Shown piece by piece: positions 1 to 7,923 of a stretch of 64,000 nt of DNA. The DNA lies in assembly GCA_910575585.1 (NCBI GenBank), contig CAJTGF010000015.1:28053-92052 (forward strand), read 5' to 3'. The notes under the pieces are model-generated. The model had not been told where the DNA came from and did not search any database. It worked only from the letters and a program-made list of their open reading frames with translations. A program made the position numbers and the translations under genes. Each line of letters starts with the position of its first letter. The stretch's first letter is position 1. This DNA is from Clostridiaceae bacterium (GTDB taxonomy: Bacteria > Bacillota > Clostridia > Lachnospirales > Lachnospiraceae).

Positions 1-1052
1 GCCTGGATCAGATCTGTGATGGTTTGTATGGCGTTGTTTAAGTGGCTCTGTTCCATCGCGTGGATGAAGGATCCGCGGTTTTCAAAAGTTTCCCGGATTG
101 CCTGGTACAAGCTGTCATCGGTTAGGGATTCCTCTTCCAGGACCGTGCTGAATCCCTGTCTGGCAAAGGAATTGGCGTTAAGGATCTGATCTCCCCTGCT
201 GGCAGCGGCTGACAGCGGTATCAAAACATTCGGCTTGCGCAGCGCCAGGATCTCACAGATGGAGTTGGCGCCTGCCCTGGACAGTACCAGGTCGGCAGCG
301 GCAAACAGATGCTTTAACGGCGCGTCAACATACTCATATTGTACATATCCTTTGACATTGATAAGGCTTTCATCCAGATGGGCCTTTCCGCAGATATGTA
401 CCACCTGATAGTCGGGCAGCAGACGAGGCAGAAGATTCCGCACAGCGGTGTTGACGGTTACGGAGCCGAGACTTCCGCCGATAACCAGTATGACCGGCTT
501 ATCAGCCGCGAGATGGGCATACTGGAGACCGGACAGACGGTCGCCCTTAAGAAGTTCCGCCCGGATGGGAGAGCCTGTAAGCACGGCTTTCTCTTTGGGA
601 AGATACTGGAGCGTCTCGGGGAAGTTGCAGCAGACCTTTTTCGCGGAAGGGATGCAGAGCTTGTTGGCAAGTCCCGGAGTCATATCAGATTCATGGATAA
701 TGGCAGGGATGCCATAGTGCCTGGCAGCCAGCACCACAGGGACAGCCACAAATCCGCCTTTGGAAAAGACCACATCAGGTTTATATTTTTTCAGAAGCTT
801 CCGGGCTTCCCCATATCCTTTTATTACCCGGAAAGGATCGGAGAAATTTTTCAGATCGAAATAGCGGCGAAGTTTACCCGAGGAAATCCCGTCATAGGGG
901 ATTTGGGCGTTTTCGATAAGCTTTTTCTCGATCCCCTCATAGGAACCGATATAGCGGATCTCGTACCCAAGTTCCCGCAGAGAAGGAATAAGCGCCAGAT
1001 TTGGTGTCACGTGGCCGGCAGTTCCTCCGCCGGTTAAAATAATCTTTTTCAT
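1..1052 (-). CDS. murG: UDP-GlcNAc:undecaprenyl-PP-MurNAc-pentapeptide GlcNAc transferase MurG (C-terminal end cut by window)
   Basis: MurG adds GlcNAc to lipid I at the inner face of the membrane to make lipid II, the last cytoplasmic step of peptidoglycan precursor synthesis. Translation of the minus strand from the ATG at 1052 opens with MKKIILTGGGTAGHVTPNLA, the glycine-rich N-terminal loop typical of MurG. Further on it has HESDMTPGLANK, GGSLGS and a C-terminal stretch SRAGANSICEILAL, which are the usual donor-binding landmarks. About 350 codons are present, so only the last few residues lie outside the window. A GGAGG ribosome site sits at about 1061-1065, and a divergent promoter (TTGACT at 1134-1139, TATAAT at 1109-1114, read on the minus strand, with a long 19-nt spacer) may serve it. 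It stands apart from murC (36969), so the division/cell wall genes are not in one cluster here. Confidence 0.95.
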   Translation of the reverse strand, partial: MKKIILTGGGTAGHVTPNLALIPSLRELGYEIRYIGSYEGIEKKLIENAQIPYDGISSGKLRRYFDLKNFSDPFRVIKGYGEARKLLKKYKPDVVFSKGGFVAVPVVLAARHYGIPAIIHESDMTPGLANKLCIPSAKKVCCNFPETLQYLPKEKAVLTGSPIRAELLKGDRLSGLQYAHLAADKPVILVIGGSLGSVTVNTAVRNLLPRLLPDYQVVHICGKAHLDESLINVKGYVQYEYVDAPLKHLFAAADLVLSRAGANSICEILALRKPNVLIPLSAAASRGDQILNANSFARQGFSTVLEEESLTDDSLYQAIRETFENRGSFIHAMEQSHLNNAIQTITDLIQ

Positions 1053-1198
1053 AAAATGCGGCCTCCAATTTTACATAACGTATGCCCGAAGGGCAGCCAT
1101 ATACTTATATTATACTAAACCATCATCTAAAAAAGTCAACCCCAAAACCCTATGGAACATGATTTCCTGAAATCCGAAGAATTATGCGAGGTAGCCCT

Positions 1199-2002
1199 GT
1201 GAAGAATAATGATAAAAGGCAACTGGACAACAACTTCATAGAGCAAAAAGTAGCGGAGGCATTCGGATATTCGGATGAACAGCTGGCCGAAGAACTGGAC
1301 CGGTTAATGGAAGAGGCAGAAAAAAGCCAGGACAAAGCCTTGGAGGCGCCGGAAGGGGAATTTGAGCGGATCTGGAGCAGGGTGGAACGGGGACATGATA
1401 AAAGCCGTAATAAGGGCAGCAGGGTGAAGAGACTGGTTAAGGTGATGGGTGTGGCGGCAGCTTTGGGGATGATGTTGTTTGGCGGTAGTATGTGGGTGGG
1501 GGCTAAAAGATATTATGTGAATGAGGTTCGGGAACGAGAAGATTTGGAGAACGTGATAGCAATTAATAATAGTCCAGATAACTTAAATTCGGATGAAGCC
1601 TCTAAGGAAAAAATAGCTTATGAACAGATAAAAGAGGAGTTAAATATAGAAGTTCTTGAATTATCATATCTTCCTGATGATATGACATTGATTAGGTTAA
1701 AGATGTTTAAAACTAAAGGGAGATTAGAATTTGTACGTGAATCAGAATGGTTGTTTTTTTATCAGGGTCTGAATGAAAAACCAAGTTCACTTAGTTATGC
1801 TTCTGATATGGATGTATTTAAATATATTTACAATCCGTTTTTAGCTAAGGATATTCCGGTTTATCAAAAACAGCTAGAAAATGGAGATATTGAATTTAGT
1901 GTTCGGATTATAACTGGAAATTCTTATTATATAATGGAAGGTATTATTGATTTCGAAGATTTTACTCAAATTGTTTGTGGAATCAAACCATATGACGATT
2001 AA
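1199..2002 (+). CDS. Single-pass membrane protein, anti-sigma-factor-like with DUF4367-type C-terminus
   Basis: The function is not established. The protein has a charged cytoplasmic N-terminus of about 80 residues with an acidic helix (QLAEELDRLMEEAEK). One hydrophobic segment follows (VMGVAAALGMMLFGGSMWVG), then an extracellular domain of about 160 residues resembling the DUF4367 domains of clostridial anti-sigma-like proteins (LSYLPDDMTLIRLKMF). I chose GTG 1199 because GAGGTAG lies just upstream at 1188-1194; ATG 1184 in the same frame lacks a site. No sigma factor gene is adjacent, which is odd if it is an anti-sigma factor. Base composition changes inside the gene: the first 350 bases match the surrounding chromosome, whereas from about 1550 the DNA is strikingly AT-rich with TTA, ATA and AAT codons. 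This suggests that the extracellular part was replaced by recombination. Confidence 0.6.
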   Translation: MKNNDKRQLDNNFIEQKVAEAFGYSDEQLAEELDRLMEEAEKSQDKALEAPEGEFERIWSRVERGHDKSRNKGSRVKRLVKVMGVAAALGMMLFGGSMWVGAKRYYVNEVREREDLENVIAINNSPDNLNSDEASKEKIAYEQIKEELNIEVLELSYLPDDMTLIRLKMFKTKGRLEFVRESEWLFFYQGLNEKPSSLSYASDMDVFKYIYNPFLAKDIPVYQKQLENGDIEFSVRIITGNSYYIMEGIIDFEDFTQIVCGIKPYDD

Positions 2003-2029
2003 AGACGATATGATACAGGAGGAAATAAA

Positions 2030-2554
2030 TTGAAAAAAAAGATTGGTAAATTAGTATGTATAACACTTTCATTAATGATAATAGCTGTGAGTACTGTTTA
2101 TGCTAGAGAGTTACCTGTAAAAAGTGTAGCAGAGGTATCAAATTCAGAAAGAGAGTTAGAACCTAGAAGTCGTTATCTTGCAAGTGCTATATCGGAAATA
2201 ACAAATGAAGGTGAAGGTGTTTTAGGGATATATGCAGATTTTGTATCATATAATGAAATCCCTTGGGCACGTATAACCATTAAATTGGAGAGAAGTAAAG
2301 GAGCATCTGGAAGTTGGAGTTTAGTAAAAACATATACACAAGAGTTTACATCTGCCGATGACCCTAATGGAACACTCCATTCAGGCGAGATGGAGTTCAG
2401 TGTTTACGGATTAGCAACAGATTATTATTATCGATTAACCTGTGAACATAAAGTAAAGACACCTAGCGGTGAATATGAAACTAAAACAACAAGAACAGAT
2501 GGCGTACTTTTAACATCTTATCCAGTATATCGAAGTTTAAATGAAGTAAAGTAA
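2030..2554 (+). CDS. Small secreted protein of unknown function (DUF6147-like)
   Basis: 174 residues starting at TTG 2030, chosen because AGGAGG at 2017-2022 is ideally placed and no nearby ATG is in frame. The N-terminus is a classical signal peptide: KKK, then a hydrophobic run (LVCITLSLMIIAVSTVYA) ending in an AxA-like cleavage site. The mature part is about 150 residues rich in Ser, Thr and Tyr and looks like a beta-sandwich, with KLERSKGASGSWSLVKTYTQ and YYYRLTCEHKVKTPSGEYET. It resembles small exported clostridial proteins of the DUF6147 type, but I hold this loosely. It follows the membrane protein gene by 27 bases, shares its AT-rich composition and is probably co-transcribed. Both may have been acquired or exchanged together. 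Confidence 0.6.
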   Translation: MKKKIGKLVCITLSLMIIAVSTVYARELPVKSVAEVSNSERELEPRSRYLASAISEITNEGEGVLGIYADFVSYNEIPWARITIKLERSKGASGSWSLVKTYTQEFTSADDPNGTLHSGEMEFSVYGLATDYYYRLTCEHKVKTPSGEYETKTTRTDGVLLTSYPVYRSLNEVK

Positions 2555-2654
2555 GAGGTTGATTTTATAATTGTTAATATACAGAAAAAAGGAAATATTA
2601 ATTATATATAATTGATGGTCTTTAGAATATTCTATCTATGATTCTATGCTATCC

Positions 2655-2770
2655 GGTCGGAATCTCTCTTCCTTTATAGATTATACTAAAAAAATAGATA
2701 TTGTTTTTCCCTGATTTAGAAATGATTAATATATCTAAGCTTTGTAGGAAGAGGGATTCTGAAGGGAGTG
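2655..2770. repeat. Imperfect inverted repeat of about 115 bases
   Basis: The left arm starts GTCGGAATCTCTCTTCC (about 2656-2672) and the right arm ends GGAAGAGGGATTCTG (about 2749-2763), which pair at 13 of 15 positions. An inner pair TAGATAT/ATATCTA extends the fold. The first 15 bases (GTCGGAATCTCTCTT) recur exactly at 57981-57995, at the outer edge of another inverted repeat. This could be a fold-back insertion sequence remnant or a processed RNA hairpin. Confidence 0.4.
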
Positions 2771-2958
2771 TAAAAAAGTAGAAGCAGGGAGATTTTGAAG
2801 TGTCAGGTTATATTAAATCAGAATATAACCTATAATTTGTAGAAGTTCTTCGTGAGAATGTTAGAAGTATGGCTTTGATTTCTATTTATTTAGATAATAT
2901 GTTGTCTCTTATTTATTCAATTATAATCATATCCCCCCACAATTACAAAAAATACTAC

Positions 2959-2987
2959 TTGGATTAAAAACAGTATTTTGCTATAAT
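2959..2987 (+). promoter_or_regulatory. Sigma-A promoter of the PRD regulator gene
   Basis: TTGGAT (2959-2964), a 17-base spacer and TATAAT (2982-2987). This lies about 90 bases before the start codon, which leaves an untranslated leader long enough for control. No terminator-like stem is obvious within it. Confidence 0.6.
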
Positions 2988-3078
2988 AGGACTATTATCA
3001 TGTAAACAGCGGAAAATATCATAAAAGTCATAGCAAGTGCGATTAACGTAAGAGCGATGACGGGAAGTGGAGATGCGC

Positions 3079-5040
3079 ATGGTTAGCAGGCAGATGAGTG
3101 ATATTTATCGAAAACTGTCCGAAAACGAATATCAGACAGCCGAGGCAATAGCCGAGGAACTGGGTGTCAGCAGTAAGACGATACGCAACCAGTTAAAGAA
3201 TTTAAATGAGTTATTAAGTGAATTTGAGGTCCATGTAGAGTCAAAGCACGGGGCGGGATACCGTTTGGCGGTCCATAACCCCAGCCGGAGGAAGGAACTG
3301 GAAGAGCTGATGCAGAAGCGGGAGCTGCAGGAGTCGGCTATCCCCAATTCTTCTGAGGAGCGGGTGCAGTACCTTTTGGAATACCTTCTCAATGGGGAGG
3401 GGTATGTGAAGCTGGATGATCTAAGCGAATTGCTTTATATTTCCAAGAAGACGCTGACCAATAATCTGAAGGAAGTGGAATGTCTTCTGGGGGAATATAA
3501 CCTGTGCCTTAAGAGGAAGCCCAACTATGGTGTCCGGGTGGAAGGCAAGGAGTTTGACCGTCGTTTGTGCATTGCCGGATATGTGGCAAAGAAGATACGG
3601 CTGCTGGAGAAGCTGGATGGGGATCAGGATGTGACCGAGGAGATCCAGTGGATTTACCAGTGTGTGCGGGGATGCCTGTCTAAATATAATTTTGATATAT
3701 CCAATGTGGCGTTTCAGAACCTGATCCTTCATATTCAGATAGCCATTCTGCGGATGCGGGGGGGACATTATGTGCCTATGGCCGAAGGCGACGGGGAGAA
3801 AGTGCGCAATAAAAAAACCTACCGCATGGCGGAAGAGATACTTGGCAGGATCAAGGATAAGTTTCAGGTGGAATTTCCGCCCAGTGAGATTGTGTACATA
3901 GCCATCCACTTGGAAGGAAAGAAGATGGTGGTCAATGTAGGGGGCGGCGAGGAGGCCGAAGGGAACCTGGTCATTAGCCAGGAGATCAGCGATCTGGTGG
4001 ATCAGATGCTGGGGGCGATCTATGACGCGTTTAAGTTTGACTTCCGGGATGATCTGGAGCTGCGGATGTCTTTGAGCCAGCATATGGTGCCTTTGGTGGT
4101 GAGGCTCCAGCATGACATGAAGCTGACCAATCCTCTGCTTAAGGATATTAAGGAGCGCTATTCGTTTGCCTATACCATGGCCACAACGGCTTGCGTAGTG
4201 CTGAATCATAAGTTCCACAAGGCCATGAAAGAGGATGAGATTGGATATATCGCGCTTTTGTTTGCCCTGGCTCTGGAGAGGAAAAAAACAGAGGTGACCA
4301 AAAAGAATATTCTTTTGGTCTGCGCTTCGGGCAGAGGGAGCGCCCAGCTGCTATTACACAGATATAAGACGGAATTTGGTCCTTACCTTAATAAAATAAG
4401 TGTGTGTGATGTGGGGCGCATCGGCGAGCAGGATTTTACAGAGATCGACTATGTGTTCACTACGGTGCCGATCCCGGTGAAGATCCCGGTGCCGATCCAG
4501 GAGGTAGAATATTTCCTGAAAAGTTCCGACATCCAGGCTGTGAAAAAGACGCTAATGGGAAAGATTGACAGCCCTGTACTGGATATTTACCCCAAAGAAT
4601 TGTTTCTTCCCCATATGAAATTTGCCAATAAAGAGGAAGCTTTAAGGACTCTGTGCGGATTTGTGTGCGAGAAAGGGCTGGCGCCCAAGGAATTTATCGA
4701 TTCTGTGCGGGCCAGGGAGGTGCTGGCCAAGACGGCTTTTGGCAATTTTGTGGCCATGCCCCATCCCATTGAGGTGATGGGGGAGTGTCCGTTTGTGTGC
4801 GTGGCGGTTTTGGATAAGCCGATCTTGTGGACCGAGGATGCCCCGGACAGTCTGATCCAGGTGATCTTTTTGGTGTCTGTGGCCAATTATGAACATTTTG
4901 ACGTGCAGAGGTTTTATCAGGTTACCGCAAAGCTTCTTTTGGACCAGGACAGCATGCAGGAATTGATCCGGTGCCAGAGCTATGATACATTGAGGGATCT
5001 CCTCTTGAAAATGGAGCAGCTGGTGGAGGAGGAGATCTAA
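3079..5040 (+). CDS. BglG/MtlR-type transcriptional regulator with two PRDs, EIIB-like and EIIA-like domains
   Basis: A phosphorylation-controlled DNA-binding activator of PTS operons. Counted from ATG 3079: HTH at about 10-60, second HTH near 100-150, PRD1 near 180-290 with His 218 and His 277 (in YIAIHLEG), PRD2 near 300-405 with His 335. The usual second PRD2 histidine appears as Leu 394 in IALLFALALER. An EIIB-like domain follows with Cys 415 (VCASGRGSAQ), then an EIIA domain (mannitol/fructose type) with His 562 in MPHPIE. Two N-terminal HTHs, rather than an RNA-binding CAT domain, mark it as a DNA-binding activator and not an antiterminator. ATG 3079 has GTGGAG six bases upstream; GTG 3067, ATG 3073 and ATG 3094 are alternatives. 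It lies directly upstream of the PTS genes, so they are its likely target. EI/HPr and the PTS EIIB/EIIA would set its activity. Confidence 0.88.
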   Translation: MVSRQMSDIYRKLSENEYQTAEAIAEELGVSSKTIRNQLKNLNELLSEFEVHVESKHGAGYRLAVHNPSRRKELEELMQKRELQESAIPNSSEERVQYLLEYLLNGEGYVKLDDLSELLYISKKTLTNNLKEVECLLGEYNLCLKRKPNYGVRVEGKEFDRRLCIAGYVAKKIRLLEKLDGDQDVTEEIQWIYQCVRGCLSKYNFDISNVAFQNLILHIQIAILRMRGGHYVPMAEGDGEKVRNKKTYRMAEEILGRIKDKFQVEFPPSEIVYIAIHLEGKKMVVNVGGGEEAEGNLVISQEISDLVDQMLGAIYDAFKFDFRDDLELRMSLSQHMVPLVVRLQHDMKLTNPLLKDIKERYSFAYTMATTACVVLNHKFHKAMKEDEIGYIALLFALALERKKTEVTKKNILLVCASGRGSAQLLLHRYKTEFGPYLNKISVCDVGRIGEQDFTEIDYVFTTVPIPVKIPVPIQEVEYFLKSSDIQAVKKTLMGKIDSPVLDIYPKELFLPHMKFANKEEALRTLCGFVCEKGLAPKEFIDSVRAREVLAKTAFGNFVAMPHPIEVMGECPFVCVAVLDKPILWTEDAPDSLIQVIFLVSVANYEHFDVQRFYQVTAKLLLDQDSMQELIRCQSYDTLRDLLLKMEQLVEEEI

Positions 5041-5409
5041 GGATTAGGCGGTGATACAAAAGGTAAAAGGGACGCCTGGAAAGGGGCGTCAAAAACATAA
5101 ATAGGCGAGAACGGTATTTTAGTGATATTGATGCCTTGTAAAAAAGGGGCCTGAAAAGTGAAAATTCCCAAAACATAGAAAAATCAGAGAAAATGGAGCG
5201 TATTATTATACAAGAAAATGGAGCGTATTTCCTTTAAAAACCGACAGAATTGACATGGAAAACTGCCCGAAGGGAAAAATGTTCCACTTTAAAATGGAAA
5301 AAGTTGATATGGAGTTCTGGATTTGGGCATGGTATGATAAATATCAGTCAATATGACAGACCTAATAAACGCGCGCACATTAGGGAATGAAAACTTAGGA
5401 GGGTTCGCT
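5041..5409 (+). promoter_or_regulatory. Control region of the PTS operon: 17-bp direct repeats and an extended -10 promoter
   Basis: This gene-free stretch has a small GACGCC/GGCGTC stem (5071-5090, no T-run), then a perfect 17-base direct repeat (AGAAAATGGAGCGTATT) at 5188-5204 and 5213-5229, 25 bases apart. Related ATGGA-containing motifs follow near 5254, 5292 and 5308. TATGAT at 5333-5338, preceded by TG at 5330-5331, forms an extended -10 box with no good -35 at the right distance, as expected for an activator-dependent promoter. The repeats are the natural candidate sites for the PRD regulator encoded just upstream. AGGAGG at 5398-5403 serves the EIIC start. Confidence 0.5.
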
Positions 5410-6678
5410 ATGAAAGATAAAATGATGGATGCATTTCTTGCGTTTGCGACCAAGATTCAAGGTCAGAGGCACATTAACGCAATTAAGAATGGATTCACTA
5501 GCTTGATGCCTGTCATTATTGTAGGTTCTGTTTGTGTACTGCTTTCCAATGTTGTGTGTAACACTTCGGAGGGCTATGTCAGCCTTGCCAATCTTCCTGG
5601 CATGTCCTGGCTGGGAGCTTTAAGACCGATTTTTGACTCTGCAAACTATGGTACTATGAATATGCTTGCCATTGGCGCGTGTATTCTGGTGGCTATGGAA
5701 CTGGGTACTACTCTGGGCCAGAATGACTGGGCGATCCCGGCTACAGCTCTGGGCTGCTATATTTCCGTAGTTGATTACAGCAACGGGCTGGGTACCGACA
5801 TTACGGCTGCAGCCGGTTTGTTCGTAGCTCTGCTTATAGCTCTGGTTTCAACCGAGATTTACTGCAAATTGGTTTCCAGCGGTAAGCTGTCGATTCATAT
5901 GCCGGAAAGTGTTCCGTCTAACGTTGCAAAGTCCTTTAGCGTATTGCTTCCCTGTGCGATCACGATTTTTGCGGTATCCGCATTTGGTTTTGCTTTCTCT
6001 GCTCTTACAGGCATGAAGCTTCCGGAAGCTATCATTAAATTTATCCAGACTCCGTTAAGCGGCGTTATGACACATCCGTTAGGAATCCTGCTGATCGCGT
6101 TCATGATCTGTCTGCTGTGGATGTTTGGTATCCATGGAGCAAATACATTGGGCGGTATCACAGAGCCTGTATTCCTGGCAGCATATGCGCAGAACGCAGA
6201 GGCTTACGCGGCAGGTTTGGCTGCTCCTAATATTGTATGTTCCCCATTCTGGAGCTGCTTCTTCTCACTTACAGGAAGCGGTGTTACAGGAGGACTTCTT
6301 ATTGCGATCTTCTTGTTCTCTAAGAGAGAAGATTTCAGGGCGATCGCAAAGCTGGCTCTTCCCTGCGGAATTTTCAATATTAATGAGCCGTTGATCTTTG
6401 GTATTCCCATCGTTATGAACCCGATCCTGGGTATCCCGTTCCTGATCGCTCCTATGGCATCCGTAGGTATCGCGTACTTCTTGACGGCTATCGGATTCTG
6501 TTCAAAGATGGTAGTTAACGTACCGTGGACCACGCCTCCGATGCTGTGTGGTTTCCTGGCTGGCGGCGGCAGCATCACAGGCGCGCTTACGCAGTTGATC
6601 TGTATACTTGTGGCGGCAGTTATCTATGCTCCGTTTGTTATCATGATGAACAATCAGGCGGCTCCGGCAGAGGAGTAA
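5410..6678 (+). CDS. PTS system lactose/cellobiose-family EIIC permease
   Basis: A membrane channel that imports and phosphorylates a beta-linked disaccharide or related sugar together with EIIA and EIIB. It has 422 residues and about ten hydrophobic segments. Family landmarks are the FGIHG-like sequence (MFGIHGANTLGGI) and the NINEPLIFGIPIVMNP motif, which carries the conserved glutamate of the Lac/Cel EIIC substrate site. I chose ATG 5410 because AGGAGG precedes it; the upstream in-frame ATG at 5353 has no ribosome site and would add non-family residues. The order EIIC, small membrane protein, EIIA, EIIB with short gaps indicates one operon. No phospho-beta-glycosidase is nearby, so the sugar cannot be named. 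Confidence 0.9.
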   Translation: MKDKMMDAFLAFATKIQGQRHINAIKNGFTSLMPVIIVGSVCVLLSNVVCNTSEGYVSLANLPGMSWLGALRPIFDSANYGTMNMLAIGACILVAMELGTTLGQNDWAIPATALGCYISVVDYSNGLGTDITAAAGLFVALLIALVSTEIYCKLVSSGKLSIHMPESVPSNVAKSFSVLLPCAITIFAVSAFGFAFSALTGMKLPEAIIKFIQTPLSGVMTHPLGILLIAFMICLLWMFGIHGANTLGGITEPVFLAAYAQNAEAYAAGLAAPNIVCSPFWSCFFSLTGSGVTGGLLIAIFLFSKREDFRAIAKLALPCGIFNINEPLIFGIPIVMNPILGIPFLIAPMASVGIAYFLTAIGFCSKMVVNVPWTTPPMLCGFLAGGGSITGALTQLICILVAAVIYAPFVIMMNNQAAPAEE

Positions 6679-6723
6679 TCCTTACATAAGTAGATGTTGT
6701 TTCGTAATTTTGGAGGAGATAGA

Positions 6724-6999
6724 ATGAGTTCGAAAGTCAGCAAAAAGAAGACAGCTTTAAGCGAGCGGAATCAAAAGCTGAAAGAAGAGCTTCAGGCGAT
6801 GCCGCGTCAGCGGAATGTGCTGGAGGGATTTACCAAGTGGCGTATGATCACCTACGCATGGATTATTTTTCTTCCGCCATACGGCCTGTATCGGGTTTGG
6901 TCTGAGGAATCTACATTTATGCGCTCGGAAAAGGTGATGTGGACATTTATGACCATTGTTTACATGCTGCAGTTTTTACGGCTTATTCTGTTTTCATAA
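6724..6999 (+). CDS. Small membrane protein inside the PTS operon, unknown function
   Basis: 91 residues from ATG 6724, with GGAGGAGAT immediately upstream. The first 45 residues are very basic and helical (SKVSKKKTALSERNQKLKEEL). Two hydrophobic segments follow (about residues 42-58 and 73-91), separated by WSEESTFMRSEKVM. The protein ends inside or right after the second segment. I do not recognise a family. It lies between EIIC and EIIA with its own strong ribosome site, so a role as an accessory subunit or modulator of the permease is a fair guess from context only. The gap to EIIA (about 100 bases) contains no obvious terminator. Confidence 0.7.
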   Translation: MSSKVSKKKTALSERNQKLKEELQAMPRQRNVLEGFTKWRMITYAWIIFLPPYGLYRVWSEESTFMRSEKVMWTFMTIVYMLQFLRLILFS

Positions 7000-7101
7000 G
7001 TATGGTATCACAGCCGGGAGGGATCCTTATAGGATCATAACTCCGGAAATGGATATCTGGGGGGATAATTCCCCATACTATATAAAAAGGAGGGATTACC
7101 G

Positions 7102-7401
7102 ATGGATGAGATAGCAATCATGAATCTGGTGGTTAACAGTGGTAATGCCAGAAGCCTGGCACTGGAAGCTTTCCGTGATGCAAGGGCAGGCAAGTTCGAG
7201 GATGCCGAAGCTAAGCTGAAAGAGGCAGACGAAGTCCTGCTGGGGGCTCATGAGGTTCAGACCGAATTGATTCAGAACGAGTTAAACGGTAAAGGAATCA
7301 ACATCAGCCTTCTGGTTGTACACTCTCAGGATCATCTGATGTGTGCAATGGTTGTGATTGACCTTGTAAAAGAAATGGTTGAAATGCTGAAGAATAAATA
7401 A
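7102..7401 (+). CDS. PTS lactose/cellobiose-type EIIA
   Basis: A cytoplasmic phosphocarrier of 99 residues, full length for the Lac-type EIIA family, which forms trimers of three-helix bundles. The active histidine is His 74 in VVHSQDHLM, and Asp 77 is the usual metal ligand at the trimer centre. It receives phosphate from HPr and passes it to Cys 8 of the EIIB encoded 36 bases downstream. AAAAAGGAGG precedes the ATG. Separate EIIA, EIIB and EIIC genes match the usual clostridial arrangement for cellobiose-type systems. Confidence 0.92.
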   Translation: MDEIAIMNLVVNSGNARSLALEAFRDARAGKFEDAEAKLKEADEVLLGAHEVQTELIQNELNGKGINISLLVVHSQDHLMCAMVVIDLVKEMVEMLKNK

Positions 7402-7437
7402 ATTATCATATCAAGGTTTGAAAGGAGAACTTATATC

Positions 7438-7740
7438 ATGAGAAAGATTGTATTATTGTGTGCAGCAGGTATGTCCACCAGCCTTCTGGTAAACAAGATG
7501 AAGGCAGCAGCAGCAGACGAGGGTTATGAGTGCGATATCGCAGCATTCCCGGTTGCAAGCGCAAGAGAGCATACAGATGCCGACATCATTCTGTTAGGGC
7601 CCCAGGTTCGTTTCGCTAAGAGCAAAGTTCAGGGCGAAGTTGGCGCTGATAAGATTGTGCAGGATATTGATATGCAGGCTTACGGCACCATGAACGGCAA
7701 GAAAGTTATTGCTCAGGTTAAGAAAGCTTTAGGCGACTAA
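7438..7740 (+). CDS. PTS lactose/cellobiose-type EIIB
   Basis: 100 residues opening MRKIVLLCAAGMSTSLLVNK. The P-loop-like CAAGMSTS carries the phosphorylated Cys 8 of the cellobiose/lactose EIIB family, and the length is normal. It passes phosphate from EIIA to the sugar bound in EIIC. AAAGGAG lies just upstream of the ATG. It is the last PTS gene; a large hairpin element (7754-7818) follows and probably ends or attenuates the transcript. Confidence 0.93.
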   Translation: MRKIVLLCAAGMSTSLLVNKMKAAAADEGYECDIAAFPVASAREHTDADIILLGPQVRFAKSKVQGEVGADKIVQDIDMQAYGTMNGKKVIAQVKKALGD

Positions 7741-7753
7741 TTCATGTCAAAAG

Positions 7754-7818
7754 ATGACAGTCCCTGGCCAGGGGGAGGCTTTTCGGATATTAAGGGGTGT
7801 CCGAAAAGGGACTGTCAT
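7754..7818. repeat. Nested palindromic element after the PTS operon (REP/fold-back-like)
   Basis: The outer arms ATGACAGTCCC (7754-7764) and GGGACTGTCAT (7808-7818) are perfect complements. The inner arms CTTTTCGGA (7779-7787) and TCCGAAAAG (7800-7808) are also perfect, and a small CCCTGGCCAGGG palindrome sits at 7762-7773. There is no T-run, so this does not look like a simple intrinsic terminator. Its nested structure resembles extragenic palindromes or miniature fold-back elements. Confidence 0.55.
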
Positions 7819-7923
7819 AAAGACTATATACGGAGATGACCGCAGCGTTTTTGTTGGGGAAACGTTTGCGGCGGTCACATCTGAGTCGACATTCGAGGGG
7901 AGACAACGAAGGAGTACGGAATT

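Larger units (their letters stand above)
2555..3066. other. AT-rich gene-free stretch with a fold-back element and the promoter of the next gene
   Basis: No convincing coding frame. It holds an imperfect inverted repeat (2655-2770), described separately, and the promoter upstream of the PRD regulator. The rest is low-complexity AT-rich DNA continuous in composition with the two genes before it. Confidence 0.6.

Noticed and set aside
339..1037. Plus-strand open frame of 232 codons
   Set aside because: It is antisense to murG, whose minus-strand translation has clear family motifs.
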